The translations under genes were made by a program, and so were the position numbers. The notes under the pieces are model-generated. The model saw nothing but the letters and a program-made list of their open reading frames with translations, ran no database searches and was not told the origin of the DNA. A stretch of DNA of 64,000 nt. Source: Janibacter sp. Soil728. Lineage in GTDB: Bacteria > Actinomycetota > Actinomycetes > Actinomycetales > Dermatophilaceae. The DNA is taken from assembly GCF_001428305.1 (NCBI RefSeq), contig NZ_LMRZ01000006.1:395736-459735 (forward strand), given 5' to 3'. This document shows positions 45,673-55,244 of this stretch, in pieces; position 1 is the stretch's first letter; every line of letters starts with the position of its first letter.

Positions 45673-46412
45673 CAGTGCGCCTCGTTGCTCAGGGCGACCA
45701 TCCGCTCGAGCACGCTCTCGCGCTCGGGCTCCCACAGCTCGTCGACGATGCGGCCGTCGGCGAGGAAGAGCACCCGGTCGGTGTGGCTCGCGGCCACGGG
45801 GTCGTGGGTGACCATGACGATGGTCTGGTCGAACTCGTCGACGCTGCGTCGCAGGAAGCCCAGCACCTCGGCACCCGAGGTCGAGTCGAGGTTGCCGGTC
45901 GGCTCGTCGGCGAAGATGATCGACGGCTTGGACACCAGCGCCCGCGCGCAGGCGACGCGCTGCTGCTGCCCACCGGACAGCTCATTGGGCCGGTGTCGCA
46001 GGCGGTCGCGCAGCCCGACGGTGTCGATGACGAGGTCGAACCATGCCGGGTCCGGCGTGCGGCCGGCGATGGCCAGCGGCAGGAGGATGTTTTCCTCCGC
46101 AGTGAGCGTGGGGATGAGGTTGAAGGCCTGGAAGACGAAGCCGATCCGGTCGCGGCGCAGCCGCGTGAGGTCCTTCTCCTTCAGCGTGGTGATGTCGGTG
46201 TCCCCGATGAAGGCGCGCCCCCCGGTCACGCTGTCCAGACCTGCGAGGCAGTGCATCAGGGTCGACTTGCCCGAGCCGGACGGGCCCATGATCGCCGTGA
46301 ACTGCCCTGCACCGATGTCGAGATCGATGCCGTCGAGTGCAGCGACGCTGGCCTCACCCTTGCCGTAGACCTTGCGCAGCTCGTGCGTGCTGGCGGCAAC
46401 CTGCGTACTCAT
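45672..46412 (-). CDS. ABC transporter ATP-binding protein (MacB/LolD type)
   Basis: A 246-residue ATPase with Walker A MGPSGSGKSTLMH, Q-loop VFQAFNLIPTLTAEENILLPL, signature LSGGQQQR and Walker B IIFADEPTGNLDS, characteristic of MacB/LolD ATPases. ATG 46412; promoter candidate TAGATT on the minus strand about 35 bases upstream. It forms the exporter with the downstream FtsX-type permease. Confidence 0.92.
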   Translation of the reverse strand: MSTQVAASTHELRKVYGKGEASVAALDGIDLDIGAGQFTAIMGPSGSGKSTLMHCLAGLDSVTGGRAFIGDTDITTLKEKDLTRLRRDRIGFVFQAFNLIPTLTAEENILLPLAIAGRTPDPAWFDLVIDTVGLRDRLRHRPNELSGGQQQRVACARALVSKPSIIFADEPTGNLDSTSGAEVLGFLRRSVDEFDQTIVMVTHDPVAASHTDRVLFLADGRIVDELWEPERESVLERMVALSNEAH

Positions 46413-46539
46413 GTCCCCTGCTCCCGTCGTCGAACGAAGTGTCCGCGACAAATCTAGGTGCGGGAGTCCGCTCCGGTCACTGGGGTATCCCCCCGGAGCC
46501 GACGGCGGCGCGCCGGAGCAGGGCGAAGGGGGGCTCCCC

Positions 46540-48195
46540 TCAGATCTCGACGGTGGAGACGACCCGCAGCCGCGGGTGGGCGTCGTCACCGTCCACCACG
46601 TCACCGGTGACCCACCTCAGGGTGAGGTGCCCGTCGTGCACCTCGGCGACCGCGAGGTTGTTGTCGAACCATGGTCCCTGGGTCAGCTGCCACGGGTACC
46701 GCAGGTGCGGGACCCCCTTCGTCCTCACGGCGAGGCGACGCATCGGCCGGACCAGTCCCCTGGCCATCTGCGACATGAGCACGCGGATCCCCCTCGGCAT
46801 CGGGTTGCGGATCGGGCTGCACACGGCCTGCACGATCCGGCTGCGCGCACCGTGCGACGCCGGGTCGCTCACCTCCGCGACGTAGGAGTGGTGCACATCG
46901 CCGGAGAGGAAGGTGACGGTGGCCGGCGGGTGGCCACGCTCTCCGCGGGCGACGGACATCACCAGCTCGAAGACCTCGACGAAGCCGGACTGGAAGGCGC
47001 CCCAGTGCTCGAGGTCGACGGTCTGGCGCAGCGTCTCGGTACCGCGACGCACCAGCCCGGACCGGTGCGGGCTGGCGAGGGACTCACTGATCGCCTCGGC
47101 GTCGTGGAGGCCCGGCGGGAGGAGGAAGGGGACGGAGGTCCCGATGAAGAGGTGGTCGAGGTCGCCGGTCATCTGCTCGGCGAGCCAGGCGAGCTCGTCA
47201 TCGTCGAGCATGGAGCGCCGGCCGGGCTCGAGCACCCGCGCGGCACGCGAGTCCAGCATGATCAGTCGCGATCCTCCGAGGGCGCGGGTGTAGCTCCACC
47301 GGTAGGTCTCGGGATGGCGGTCGACCCGCCCGGACAGGCTCCGCAGCGGCTGGGTGAGATCGATCTCGCCGGGGGCGCCGCCGTCGAGGAGCTGCCAGAT
47401 CTCGTCCTGGGCGAGCTCCTCGGGTGCGAGGTTGCCGATGTGCTGGTGAACCCAGTAGCTCGTCAGCCCGGCGATGAGGCGCTCGTGCCACCACGGGGTC
47501 TGGTTGATCTCCTGGTGCCAGCTCCACGAGGTGTTCCAGTCATCGCGGATGTCGTGGTCGTCGAAGATCATCGCGCTCGGGACGACCGAGAGCACCCAGC
47601 GGATCGCCGGGTCGCTCCACGCCAGCTCGTAGAGGTGGGCGTACTCCGCGTAGTCCTTGATCTCCTCACCCGGCGGCTCGTCGAGGCTGCGGCGGGAGGC
47701 GATGAACTCGCGCATCTGCGGGCTGGTCTCGTCGGCGTACACCTGGTCGCCGAGCATGGCGAGGACATCGGGGCGGCGGAACTGTCCGTCGGCCAGGGCC
47801 AGGGCGACGGTCCGCAGCGCGTCGACGCCATGGCTCTCATGGTGCTCGGCGTCGTGCGGGACACTCGTGCGGCAGGAGCCGAAGGCCAGCAGCGGAGGAC
47901 GGTCGTGGTTCAGCGTCGCGATGCTCGAGCGGGGGAAGGGGGACCCCTCGAGTGGCCACACCGGCTCACCGTCGATGTCCACGGAGTAGTCGTAGGTGCG
48001 TCCGGGGGTCAGCCCGTCGAGCAGGACGAGGGCGTAGTGGTGGTCCTCGACGACGAAGCTCGCTGCGTGCCACTCGCGCCCGTCGGATGCGACCGTGACC
48101 CTCGCGGGCCCCGCGGTCTCCACCCAGATCGAGGCATCGTGCTCGCCCACGAAGCGCAGCAGAGGGCCGAGGACGAGCGGGGATGAAGCAGTCAT
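46540..48195 (-). CDS. PhoD-family metallophosphatase
   Basis: A 551-residue PhoD-like phosphodiesterase/phosphatase: an N-terminal immunoglobulin-like domain (VLGPLLRFVGEHDASIWVET, to about 95), then the metal core with LLAFGSCRTSV, VLAMLGDQVYADE, AMIFDDHDIRDDWN and LSGDVHHSYVAEV. No Tat or Sec signal peptide is visible, unlike secreted PhoD, so it may be cytoplasmic or exported in another way. ATG 48195 with GGGGAG. It is followed by a GC-rich stretch with no clear gene. Confidence 0.88.
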   Translation of the reverse strand: MTASSPLVLGPLLRFVGEHDASIWVETAGPARVTVASDGREWHAASFVVEDHHYALVLLDGLTPGRTYDYSVDIDGEPVWPLEGSPFPRSSIATLNHDRPPLLAFGSCRTSVPHDAEHHESHGVDALRTVALALADGQFRRPDVLAMLGDQVYADETSPQMREFIASRRSLDEPPGEEIKDYAEYAHLYELAWSDPAIRWVLSVVPSAMIFDDHDIRDDWNTSWSWHQEINQTPWWHERLIAGLTSYWVHQHIGNLAPEELAQDEIWQLLDGGAPGEIDLTQPLRSLSGRVDRHPETYRWSYTRALGGSRLIMLDSRAARVLEPGRRSMLDDDELAWLAEQMTGDLDHLFIGTSVPFLLPPGLHDAEAISESLASPHRSGLVRRGTETLRQTVDLEHWGAFQSGFVEVFELVMSVARGERGHPPATVTFLSGDVHHSYVAEVSDPASHGARSRIVQAVCSPIRNPMPRGIRVLMSQMARGLVRPMRRLAVRTKGVPHLRYPWQLTQGPWFDNNLAVAEVHDGHLTLRWVTGDVVDGDDAHPRLRVVSTVEI

Positions 48196-48228
48196 CTCCC
48201 CATCCTCACCCTCGTGTCTGGGAGTCGT

Positions 48229-48264
48229 CTGGTCGGGTCCCGCGGACGCCCGGGACCCGACCAG
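48229..48264 (-). terminator. Perfect 14-bp terminator hairpin after coxG
   Basis: Arms 48229-48242 and 48251-48264 with an 8-base loop, 19 bases after the coxG stop in its transcription direction. Confidence 0.75.
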
Positions 48265-48282
48265 CGACGAGGCCGCTCGAGG

Positions 48283-48987
48283 TCAGTCGCGTCGGCGTCG
48301 CAGGAGGCACACCAGGAGCGCCAGCCCGCCCAGCGCGGCGGCGAGCTGGGGACCGTAGGCCTTGAGCAGCACCGGGAGCGCGGTGGCCCCGAGGTCGATC
48401 GCGTCGGCGGATCCCGCGCTGCTCGACGCCGACCGAGCCGGTGCCGGTGTCGGTGTCGGTGTCGGCGCAGCAGTCGGTGCGGGCACCGACGTGGTCGCCG
48501 GCTCCGGCGCGGATGTCTGCGAGGCCGCCGCCGGCTCGTCCGACGCCCCGAGCCGACCCGCGAGGCAGTCGACGAACTGACCGAGGAGCTTGTCGGAGAC
48601 GTCCTGCATGACGCCGCGACCGAACTGCGCCGGCTTGCCGGTGACATTGAGGTCGGTGACCACCTCGACCTGGGTGCTCGAGGGTCCGAGCTCGGTCATG
48701 GTGGCCACGACATCGGCGCCGGCGGTGCCGTTGCCCCGCTTGTCCTTGCCCAGGGCCTTGATCGCCATGCGGTGGGCCGAGCCGTCCTTGTCGACGAACT
48801 CACCGCTGCCCTTGTACACGAGCGCGATCGGGCCGAGCTTGACCTTGACCGTCCCCTCGAAGGAGCTCTCGTCGGCGCTGGTGACCTGGGCGCCGGGGAA
48901 GCACCCGGCCACCGACTCGATGTCACCGAGCGCCGCCCAGGTCTGCTCGATCCCGGCCGGCACGCTGAAGGTGTGGGTCAGCTGCAC
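48283..48987 (-). CDS. coxG: CoxG-like SRPBCC protein with C-terminal membrane anchor
   Basis: A 234-residue protein. Residues 1-145 are the CoxG/SRPBCC domain (FSVPAGIEQTWAALGDIESVAGCFPGAQV ... QFGRGVMQDVSDKLLGQFVDCLAGRL). Then a Pro/Thr/Ala linker, encoded by six-base tandem repeats, and a C-terminal helix (about 210-228) ending LLRRRRD that could anchor it in the membrane. In carboxydotrophs CoxG recruits CO dehydrogenase to the membrane; recent work links CoxG-type proteins to menaquinone delivery. Last gene of the operon; GTG start two bases after the coxM stop. Confidence 0.85.
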   Translation of the reverse strand: MQLTHTFSVPAGIEQTWAALGDIESVAGCFPGAQVTSADESSFEGTVKVKLGPIALVYKGSGEFVDKDGSAHRMAIKALGKDKRGNGTAGADVVATMTELGPSSTQVEVVTDLNVTGKPAQFGRGVMQDVSDKLLGQFVDCLAGRLGASDEPAAASQTSAPEPATTSVPAPTAAPTPTPTPAPARSASSSAGSADAIDLGATALPVLLKAYGPQLAAALGGLALLVCLLRRRRD

Positions 48988-48988
48988 G

Positions 48989-49849
48989 TCAGCCCTCTCG
49001 TCCGGCGGCCGCGACGACGGCTCGTCTCGTCAGCACCGTGGCCAGGTGCCTGCGGTAGTCGGCGTCCCCGTTGAGGTCGGACGGGGGGTCGGTCCCCTCG
49101 CCGGCCAGGTCGCACGCGGCGCGCACGCCCTCTGCCGTGGGTGCCGCCCCGACGAGCGCGGCCTCCACAGCGCCGGCCCGCAGCGATGTCGACCCCATGT
49201 TGGTCAGACCGATGCGCGCCTGAGCGATCGACCCGCCCTCGACCTTGACCTGGGCGGCCACCGCGACGATGGGCCACTGGTGGGCCACCCGGACGAACTT
49301 CTCGTAGTGCGATCCCCACCCGTCGTAGGTGGGGACCCGGATGGCGGTCAACAGCTCGTCCTCACCGACGGCCGTGTCGAAGAGCCCCTCGAAGAAGTCG
49401 GCCGCAGCGACGACCCGCTCCCCCGAGGAACCCGTGATGACCAGCTCGGCGTCCATGGCCAGGACCGGAGCCCCGCAGTCACCTGCGGGATCGGCGTGCA
49501 CGAGGGCACCGCCCAAGGTCCCGCGGTGGCGGATCTGCGGGTCGGCGACCTCGCTGATCGCCTGGTGCAGGAGCGTGCACCGAGTGCGCACACGATCGTC
49601 GGCAAGGATCTCGTGGTACGGGGTCATCGCGCCGATGGTGATGCTCGCTCCGTCATCGCTGATGCCGCGCAGCGACGCGATCCGGCCGATGTCGATGACC
49701 ATCTCCGGAGCGTTGAGCCGCATCCGCAGCACCGGCAGCAGGGACTGCCCGCCTGCGAGGACCTTGGCCTCGTCACCGTGCTCGGCGAGGAGCCCGAGGG
49801 CCTCTTCGACCGTGGTCGGTGCCGCATAGTCGAACTTCGCCGGGATCAT
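48989..49849 (-). CDS. coxM: Molybdenum hydroxylase FAD-binding subunit (CoxM-like)
   Basis: A 286-residue medium subunit: KVLAGGQSLLPVLRMRL (FAD pyrophosphate loop AGGQS) and RHRGTLGGALVHADPAGD (TIGG-like loop, here TLGG), then a C-terminal CO-deh_flav_C domain from about 175. ATG overlaps coxL by 4 bases. It transfers electrons from the iron-sulfur subunit to the acceptor. Confidence 0.9.
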   Translation of the reverse strand: MIPAKFDYAAPTTVEEALGLLAEHGDEAKVLAGGQSLLPVLRMRLNAPEMVIDIGRIASLRGISDDGASITIGAMTPYHEILADDRVRTRCTLLHQAISEVADPQIRHRGTLGGALVHADPAGDCGAPVLAMDAELVITGSSGERVVAAADFFEGLFDTAVGEDELLTAIRVPTYDGWGSHYEKFVRVAHQWPIVAVAAQVKVEGGSIAQARIGLTNMGSTSLRAGAVEAALVGAAPTAEGVRAACDLAGEGTDPPSDLNGDADYRRHLATVLTRRAVVAAAGREG

Positions 49850-52380
49850 CGCCCTGCTCCTTCTGCGTCGTCAGTACCGGCTGACCCGCCGGTGGGCCCG
49901 TCCGCACCCGCCGTGCGATCCGTCTGTCCCTGCATGCCGGTCGCCTCGTCGAAGTGCGGGGCGGCCGCGGCCATCGTGCCTTGGCCCTCGGAGCCGGACC
50001 GGATCGCCAGCCAGACCCGCTCCGGGGTGCAGGGCATCTGGACGTCGTCGACACCGAAGGACCGCAGCGCGTCGACCACGCCGTTGACGATGCATGGCGT
50101 CGAGGCGATCGTGCCCGCCTCACCCACGCCCTTGGTCCCCAGCGTGTTTGTCGTCGCGAGGGTCGTGGTCGTGGCGGTGTCGAAGCTGATGGTGTCGGCC
50201 GCCGTCGGCACGAGGTAGTCGACGAAGCTACCGCTGACGAGCGTGCCGGAGTCGTCGTAGACCGCCTCCTCCCACAGCGCCTGGGCGATGCCCTGGACGA
50301 GCCCGCCGTGGATCTGGCCGTCGACGATCAGCGGGTTGACCACCTGGCCGACGTCGTCGACGCAGGTGTACTTGCGCAGGGTCACCTGCCCCGTCTCGGT
50401 GTCGACCTCCACCGCGCACAGGTGGGTTCCGTGCGGGTAGTTGAAGTTGACCGGGTCGTAGGTGGCGTCGGCGTCGATGCCCGGCTCGATGTCGTCCGGG
50501 TAGTCGTGCGAGGCGAAGGCCGCCCCCGCGATCTCGGAGATGCCCACCGACTGGTCCGTGCCTGCGACCGCGAAGCGACCGTCGGTGAACTCCAGGTCGT
50601 CGGGGTTGGCCTCGAGCATGTGTGCCGCGTAGCGACGCGCCTTGTCGATGACCTTGTCGGCCGCCTTGATCACGGCCTCTCCGCCGACGACCAACGACCG
50701 CGAGCCGTAGGTGTCGAGGCCCTTGTGCGAGATCTGCGTGTCGCCGTGCAGGATCTCGACGCTCTCGAAGGGGACGCCGAGCCGATCGGCGACGATCTGG
50801 CTGAAGGCCGTCTCGTGGCCCTGGCCGTGGGCGCTCACGCCGACGACGACCTCGACCGTGCCGGTGGCGAGCATCCGCACGCTCGCGTGCTCCCACCCGC
50901 CGGCGCCGTAGTCCAGGCTGCCGAGCACCCGGCTGGGTGCCAGGCCGCACATCTCGGTGAAGGTCGAGATCCCGATGCCGAGCTGCACGGGGTCATTGCT
51001 CTCGCGGCGACGCCGCTGCTCCTCGCGCAGCTCGTCGTAGCCGAACATCTCCTTGGCCATCGCGGTCGCGGCCTCGTAGTTGCCGGAGTCGTACTCGAGA
51101 CCGGCGATGGAGGTGAAGGGGAACTCCTCGTGCGTGATCCAGTTGCGCTCGCGGACGACCAGTGGGTCCTCCCCGAGCTCGTGGGCCAGCTCGTCCATCA
51201 TCCGCTCGATGCCGAAGGTCGCCTCGGGTCGCCCGGCGCCGCGGTAGGCGTCGGTCCAGGCCTTGTTGGTCAGGACCGACTGCATCGAGAAGTGGTAGGC
51301 GGGGAACTTGTAGATGGCGTTGAACATGAAGGCGCCCAGGACGGGCACCCCTCCGCCGATGAGGGCCACGTAGGAGCCGAGGTCGGCGAGCAGGTCGACC
51401 TTGAGCCCGGTGACGTGCCCCTCCTTGTCGGCCGCGAGCGTGAGCCGCTGCCACTGGTCGCGCCCGTGGTGGGCGGCCATGAGCGACTCGGAGCGGGTCT
51501 CGGTGTACTTGACCGGCTTGCCCAGCTGCCGGGCGACCCACCAGGCGAGCCACTCCTCCGGCGTCACCTGCAGCTTGCCGCCGAAGCCGCCGCCGACGTC
51601 GGGGGCGATGACCCGGATCTTGGACTCGGGCACACCGGTCGTCGCCGCGAGGGCGAAGCGCACGATGTGCGGGATCTGCGTCGCCGTCCACATGGTCAGC
51701 TGCTCGCCGGTCGGGTCGACGACGACGGAGCGCGGCTCCATGAAGGCGGGGATCAGCCGCTGCTGCCGGTACTCGCGCTCGATGAGGATGCCGCCCTCAC
51801 GAGCCGTCGCGATGGCCTCCTCGACGTCGGTCCCGGTCCCTGCTGCGGCGGAGTCGAAGACCCACAACGCCGACTTGTTGGTGCCCAGGTCCGGGTGCGC
51901 CAGGACCGTGTCCTGCGCCGCCTCCTTGAGGTCCAGCGCGGCGGGCAGCTCCTCGTAGTCGACGTCGACCAGCTCGGCCGCGTCTCGTGCCTCGGCCGCG
52001 CTGCGAGCGACGATGACGGCGACGATCTCGCCGGCGAAGGTCACCCGGTCGGTCGGCATCGGCGGGTGCACGGGGGTCACCTGGTCCGGGCTCAGCGGCC
52101 AGGCGTTGATCAGGACGCCGACCGACTCGTCGAGGTCCGCCCCCGAGTACACGGCCACGACATTGGTCGAGGCCTTGGCCTCGCTCGTGTCGACGGCGGT
52201 GATCCTCGCGTGGGCGAAGGGGCTGCGCACCATGGCCATGTGCAGCATGCCCGGCAGGACGATGTTGTCGGTCCAGCGGGTGCGACCGGTGATCAGGCGC
52301 TGGTCCTCCTTGCGGCGACGGTCACGACCGATCTCGCGGACGGGCTGCTCGGTGGTCTGCTCTGCGGCCTCGACGCTCAT
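49846..52380 (-). CDS. coxL: Form II CO-dehydrogenase-type molybdenum large subunit
   Basis: An 844-residue molybdopterin-binding catalytic subunit: [44 protein letters not shown] at the start, [10 protein letters not shown] (molybdenum site), [10 protein letters not shown] at about 390 and GVGEAGTIA near the C-terminus with the active-site Glu. The loop AYRGAGR is the form II signature; form I CO dehydrogenases have AYXCSFR. Form II enzymes may oxidise CO poorly or use another substrate. Start ATG 52380 overlaps coxS. Confidence 0.9.
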   Translation of the reverse strand: MSVEAAEQTTEQPVREIGRDRRRKEDQRLITGRTRWTDNIVLPGMLHMAMVRSPFAHARITAVDTSEAKASTNVVAVYSGADLDESVGVLINAWPLSPDQVTPVHPPMPTDRVTFAGEIVAVIVARSAAEARDAAELVDVDYEELPAALDLKEAAQDTVLAHPDLGTNKSALWVFDSAAAGTGTDVEEAIATAREGGILIEREYRQQRLIPAFMEPRSVVVDPTGEQLTMWTATQIPHIVRFALAATTGVPESKIRVIAPDVGGGFGGKLQVTPEEWLAWWVARQLGKPVKYTETRSESLMAAHHGRDQWQRLTLAADKEGHVTGLKVDLLADLGSYVALIGGGVPVLGAFMFNAIYKFPAYHFSMQSVLTNKAWTDAYRGAGRPEATFGIERMMDELAHELGEDPLVVRERNWITHEEFPFTSIAGLEYDSGNYEAATAMAKEMFGYDELREEQRRRRESNDPVQLGIGISTFTEMCGLAPSRVLGSLDYGAGGWEHASVRMLATGTVEVVVGVSAHGQGHETAFSQIVADRLGVPFESVEILHGDTQISHKGLDTYGSRSLVVGGEAVIKAADKVIDKARRYAAHMLEANPDDLEFTDGRFAVAGTDQSVGISEIAGAAFASHDYPDDIEPGIDADATYDPVNFNYPHGTHLCAVEVDTETGQVTLRKYTCVDDVGQVVNPLIVDGQIHGGLVQGIAQALWEEAVYDDSGTLVSGSFVDYLVPTAADTISFDTATTTTLATTNTLGTKGVGEAGTIASTPCIVNGVVDALRSFGVDDVQMPCTPERVWLAIRSGSEGQGTMAAAAPHFDEATGMQGQTDRTAGADGPTGGSAGTDDAEGAGR

Positions 52381-52886
52381 CGGGTGCCGCCCGCACTGTC
52401 GGAGGCGCCGGCAACGGCTGTCGCCCCGGAGGACCCGGCCGCGGTCTGCACGGCTCGCACGATGTTGTGGTAGCCGGTGCAGCGACAGAGGTTGCCCTCG
52501 AGACCGAGGCGGATCTCCTCCTCGCTCGGGTCGGGGTTGTCCCGCAGCAGGTCGACCGACTGCATGATCATGCCCGGGGTGCAGTAGCCGCACTGCAGGG
52601 CGTGGCACTCGTGGAAGGCCTCCTGCACCGGGTGCAGCTGACCATTGGTGGCCAGCCCCTCGATGGTGGTCACCTCGCACCCGTCGGCCTGGACGGCCAG
52701 CATGTTGCAGGACTTCACGCTCCGGCCGTCGAGGTGGACGGTGCACGCTCCGCAGTTGGAGGTGTCACAACCGATCACCGTGCCGGTCTTGCCGAGGCTC
52801 TCTCGCAGGTAGTGCACGAGAAGCATGCGGGGTTCAACGTCATCGGCGACTCTTGCGCCGTCGACGACGAGCTCGATCCTGGCCAT
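52377..52886 (-). CDS. coxS: Molybdenum hydroxylase [2Fe-2S] subunit (CoxS-like)
   Basis: A 169-residue small subunit with both iron-sulfur clusters: [15 protein letters not shown] with a following Cys for the plant-type cluster and CGYCTPG ... CRCTGYHNI for the second. It ends with a 25-residue Ala/Gly tail not usually needed. ATG 52886 follows AGGAG. It heads the coxSLMG part and has its own promoter and operator-like palindrome. Confidence 0.92.
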   Translation of the reverse strand: MARIELVVDGARVADDVEPRMLLVHYLRESLGKTGTVIGCDTSNCGACTVHLDGRSVKSCNMLAVQADGCEVTTIEGLATNGQLHPVQEAFHECHALQCGYCTPGMIMQSVDLLRDNPDPSEEEIRLGLEGNLCRCTGYHNIVRAVQTAAGSSGATAVAGASDSAGGTR

Positions 52887-52903
52887 GGGGCTCTCCTGAG
52901 GTC

Positions 52904-52933
52904 GATCACGACAGTGTGATCTGGCTCATGCTA
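52904..52933 (-). promoter_or_regulatory. coxS promoter with palindromic operator
   Basis: A -10 candidate TAGCAT (minus strand, 52928-52933) is followed by a perfect inverted repeat GATCAC-N6-GTGATC at 52904-52921, then the AGGAG site. A palindrome just after the -10 box fits a repressor site. The regulator is not in the window. Confidence 0.5.
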
Positions 52934-52966
52934 GCGAGCCCCCTCGACCGGGTCACCCCCTTGACA

Positions 52967-54097
52967 TCAGCCCTCGAGGGTGTGATGGATCCGGCCGTCG
53001 CGGGCGGCCAGCCGCTCGCCCGTGCCGCCCCAGCGGTCGGCGACGAACTCGGCCGCGATGCTGATCGCGGTCTCCTCCGGCGTCCGCGCACCCAGGTCGA
53101 GGCCGATCGGGCTGCGCAGCCGCGCCAGCTCCGTCGAGGTCACGCCGACCTCGCGCAACCGCTCCTCGCGGTCCTCGTGCGTGCGCCGCGAGCCCATCGC
53201 TCCGATGTAGCCGACCTCGGGCAGGCGCAGGGCCACCTCGAGGAGCGGCACGTCGAACTTGGGGTCGTGGGTCAGCACCGTGATCACCGTGCGCCCGTCG
53301 ATCCGGCCCGCGTCCTGCTCGGCGGCCAGGTACCGGTGCGGCCAGTCGACGACGACCTCGTCCGCCGCGGGGAAGCGGCTGTGGGTCGCGAAGACGGGGC
53401 GCGCGTCGCAGACGGTGACGCGGTACCCGAGGAAGGCGCCCACCTTGGCCACCGCCGCCGCGAAGTCGATGGCACCGAAGACGAGCATCCGGGGCGGGGG
53501 CGCGAAGGCCCAGATGAAGACCCGCATGCCCTCGCCACGACGCTCGCCGTCAGGGCCATAACCGAGCGTGGCGTTGTGCCCGGCCGAAAGCTGTCCGAGG
53601 GCGTCGTCGCGCACCGCCGCGTCGGCGCGGGAGGACCCGAGGGACCCGCGCGGCTCCTCGTCGGGTCGGATGATCATCCGTCGCCCCAACCACTGAGCGT
53701 CGGGATGCTCGATGATCGTCGCGACGGCCACCGCCCGCCCGGCGTCGATGTCGGCCGCGACCTCGCCGAGCTCTGGGAAGGTCTCGCGACTCATTTGCTC
53801 GACCCACACGTCGAGGATCCCGCCGCAGGTCAGGCCGACCGACATCGCGTCGTCGTCGGAGATGCCGTACCTCTGGAAGGCGGGGTCGCCGGACTCCAGC
53901 ACCTCCTGGGCCAGCTCGTAGACCGCACCCTCGACGCACCCACCGGAGACCGAGCCGACGGCGGTGCCGTCGGGTCCGACGAGCATCGAGGCACCGGGGG
54001 GACGAGGAGCGGATCGGAAGGTCGCGACGACGGTCCCGACGCCGATGGAGTGGCCCTGCTCCCACCACTGCAGCAGCTCCGGCAGCACCTCACGCAT
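52967..54097 (-). CDS. coxF: XdhC/CoxF family maturation protein
   Basis: A 376-residue protein with N-terminal XdhC-CoxI domain (GVGTVVATFRSAPRPPGASMLVGPDGTAVGSVSGGCVE) and a C-terminal Rossmann domain (RMLVFGAIDFAAAVAKVGAFLGYRVTVCDARPVFA ... VGYIGAMGSRRTHEDR). The family delivers or sulfurates the molybdenum cofactor of CO dehydrogenase and xanthine dehydrogenase. It overlaps coxE by 8 bases. Confidence 0.88.
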   Translation of the reverse strand: MREVLPELLQWWEQGHSIGVGTVVATFRSAPRPPGASMLVGPDGTAVGSVSGGCVEGAVYELAQEVLESGDPAFQRYGISDDDAMSVGLTCGGILDVWVEQMSRETFPELGEVAADIDAGRAVAVATIIEHPDAQWLGRRMIIRPDEEPRGSLGSSRADAAVRDDALGQLSAGHNATLGYGPDGERRGEGMRVFIWAFAPPPRMLVFGAIDFAAAVAKVGAFLGYRVTVCDARPVFATHSRFPAADEVVVDWPHRYLAAEQDAGRIDGRTVITVLTHDPKFDVPLLEVALRLPEVGYIGAMGSRRTHEDREERLREVGVTSTELARLRSPIGLDLGARTPEETAISIAAEFVADRWGGTGERLAARDGRIHHTLEG

Positions 54098-55244
54098 CGG
54101 CGATCTCCTCCAGGAGCTCCTCGAACGCCCTCAACGAGTGACCGGCGACGAAGGCGTCGACATGTGGCAGCGCAGCCACTATGCCGGTCTGGACAGGACG
54201 ATACCCCGCCTTGCCCCGGTGCGGGTTGGCCCAGATGACGCGGTGAGCCAGCCGGTGGATCCGGCCGAGCTGCGTGCCCAGCTCGCCGCCGTCACCGCGC
54301 TCCCAGCCGTCGCTGATGACGACGACGACGGCCCCGCGCGTCAGGTGCCGGGTGCCGACACCGGAGAGGAAGACCCGCAGCACCTCGCCGAGCCGGGTCC
54401 CGCCCGACCAGTCCGGCACCTGCTCGCCCGCTCGCACCAGCGCCCGCTCGGGATCACGGGTGCGCAGGGCCTCGGTGACCCGGGTCAGCCGGGTGCCGAG
54501 GGTGAAGACCTCCACCGCAGTGGTCGGCCCACCACCGGCGGGACCGCGGGCGTGCACCACCACGTGGGCCAGCCGCAGCAGCGCGTCCGCGTAGGGGCGC
54601 ATCGATCCCGAGACGTCGACGAGCAGCACGACCCGGCGACCTCGCAGCCCGCGGCGCCGGTGGTCGATCCGGCTCGGCTCGCCCATCTGGCGCAGCATCG
54701 AGCGCAGGGTCGAGCGCACATCGATCTCGCCGCGTCGCCACGGGGTGCGTCGGGTACTGCGCCGTACGGGCAGCCTGGCCCGCAACCCGGCGATGAGCGT
54801 GTCCAGCAGGGCCTTGTCCGCGGCCTCGAGGGCGGCCACGTCCCGGTGGCGCAGGATCTCCAGGTCGCTGGCCGCGACGTGGACGGACTCGCTCCTCCCT
54901 TCGCCGGGGGCGGGATCGACGTCGTCCAGGGGCAAGGGCGACGTCGTCGTGCGGTCCTGCTCGCGGGCGTGGGGCCGTGCACGGACCGCGGTCTGCCCGA
55001 ACCACTCCGCGAAGACCTGGTCGAAGCGCACCAGGTCCTCCGGGCTGGCGCACAGGGTCGCCCGGCCGGCCCTGCGCACGCCCTCGCGGTCGGCCGCCCC
55101 CACGATCGCCGCGGCCTCGAGGAAGGCCGTCGACCGGTCGTGCGTCACCCCCACGCCTGCGGCCCGCGCCGCGTGGGCCAGCCCCACGAGAACTTCGTCG
55201 ACCTCGCGGGGTGCGCGGGGCGCGCAGGACGAGGTCGCGGTCAT
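54090..55244 (-). CDS. coxE: CoxE-like von Willebrand factor A protein
   Basis: A 384-residue protein with a C-terminal VWA domain containing a complete MIDAS motif: VVLLVDVSGSM (DxSxS-like) and later Thr and Asp residues (VVVVISDGWERGD). In the Cox system CoxE works with the AAA+ ATPase CoxD to insert copper or mature the active site; in form II systems the role is less clear. ATG overlaps coxD. Confidence 0.88.
   Translation of the reverse strand: MTATSSCAPRAPREVDEVLVGLAHAARAAGVGVTHDRSTAFLEAAAIVGAADREGVRRAGRATLCASPEDLVRFDQVFAEWFGQTAVRARPHAREQDRTTTSPLPLDDVDPAPGEGRSESVHVAASDLEILRHRDVAALEAADKALLDTLIAGLRARLPVRRSTRRTPWRRGEIDVRSTLRSMLRQMGEPSRIDHRRRGLRGRRVVLLVDVSGSMRPYADALLRLAHVVVHARGPAGGGPTTAVEVFTLGTRLTRVTEALRTRDPERALVRAGEQVPDWSGGTRLGEVLRVFLSGVGTRHLTRGAVVVVISDGWERGDGGELGTQLGRIHRLAHRVIWANPHRGKAGYRPVQTGIVAALPHVDAFVAGHSLRAFEELLEEIADA

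Noticed and set aside
49846-52380. Form I CO dehydrogenase
   Set aside because: The active-site loop is AYRGAGR, not AYXCSFR, so it is form II.
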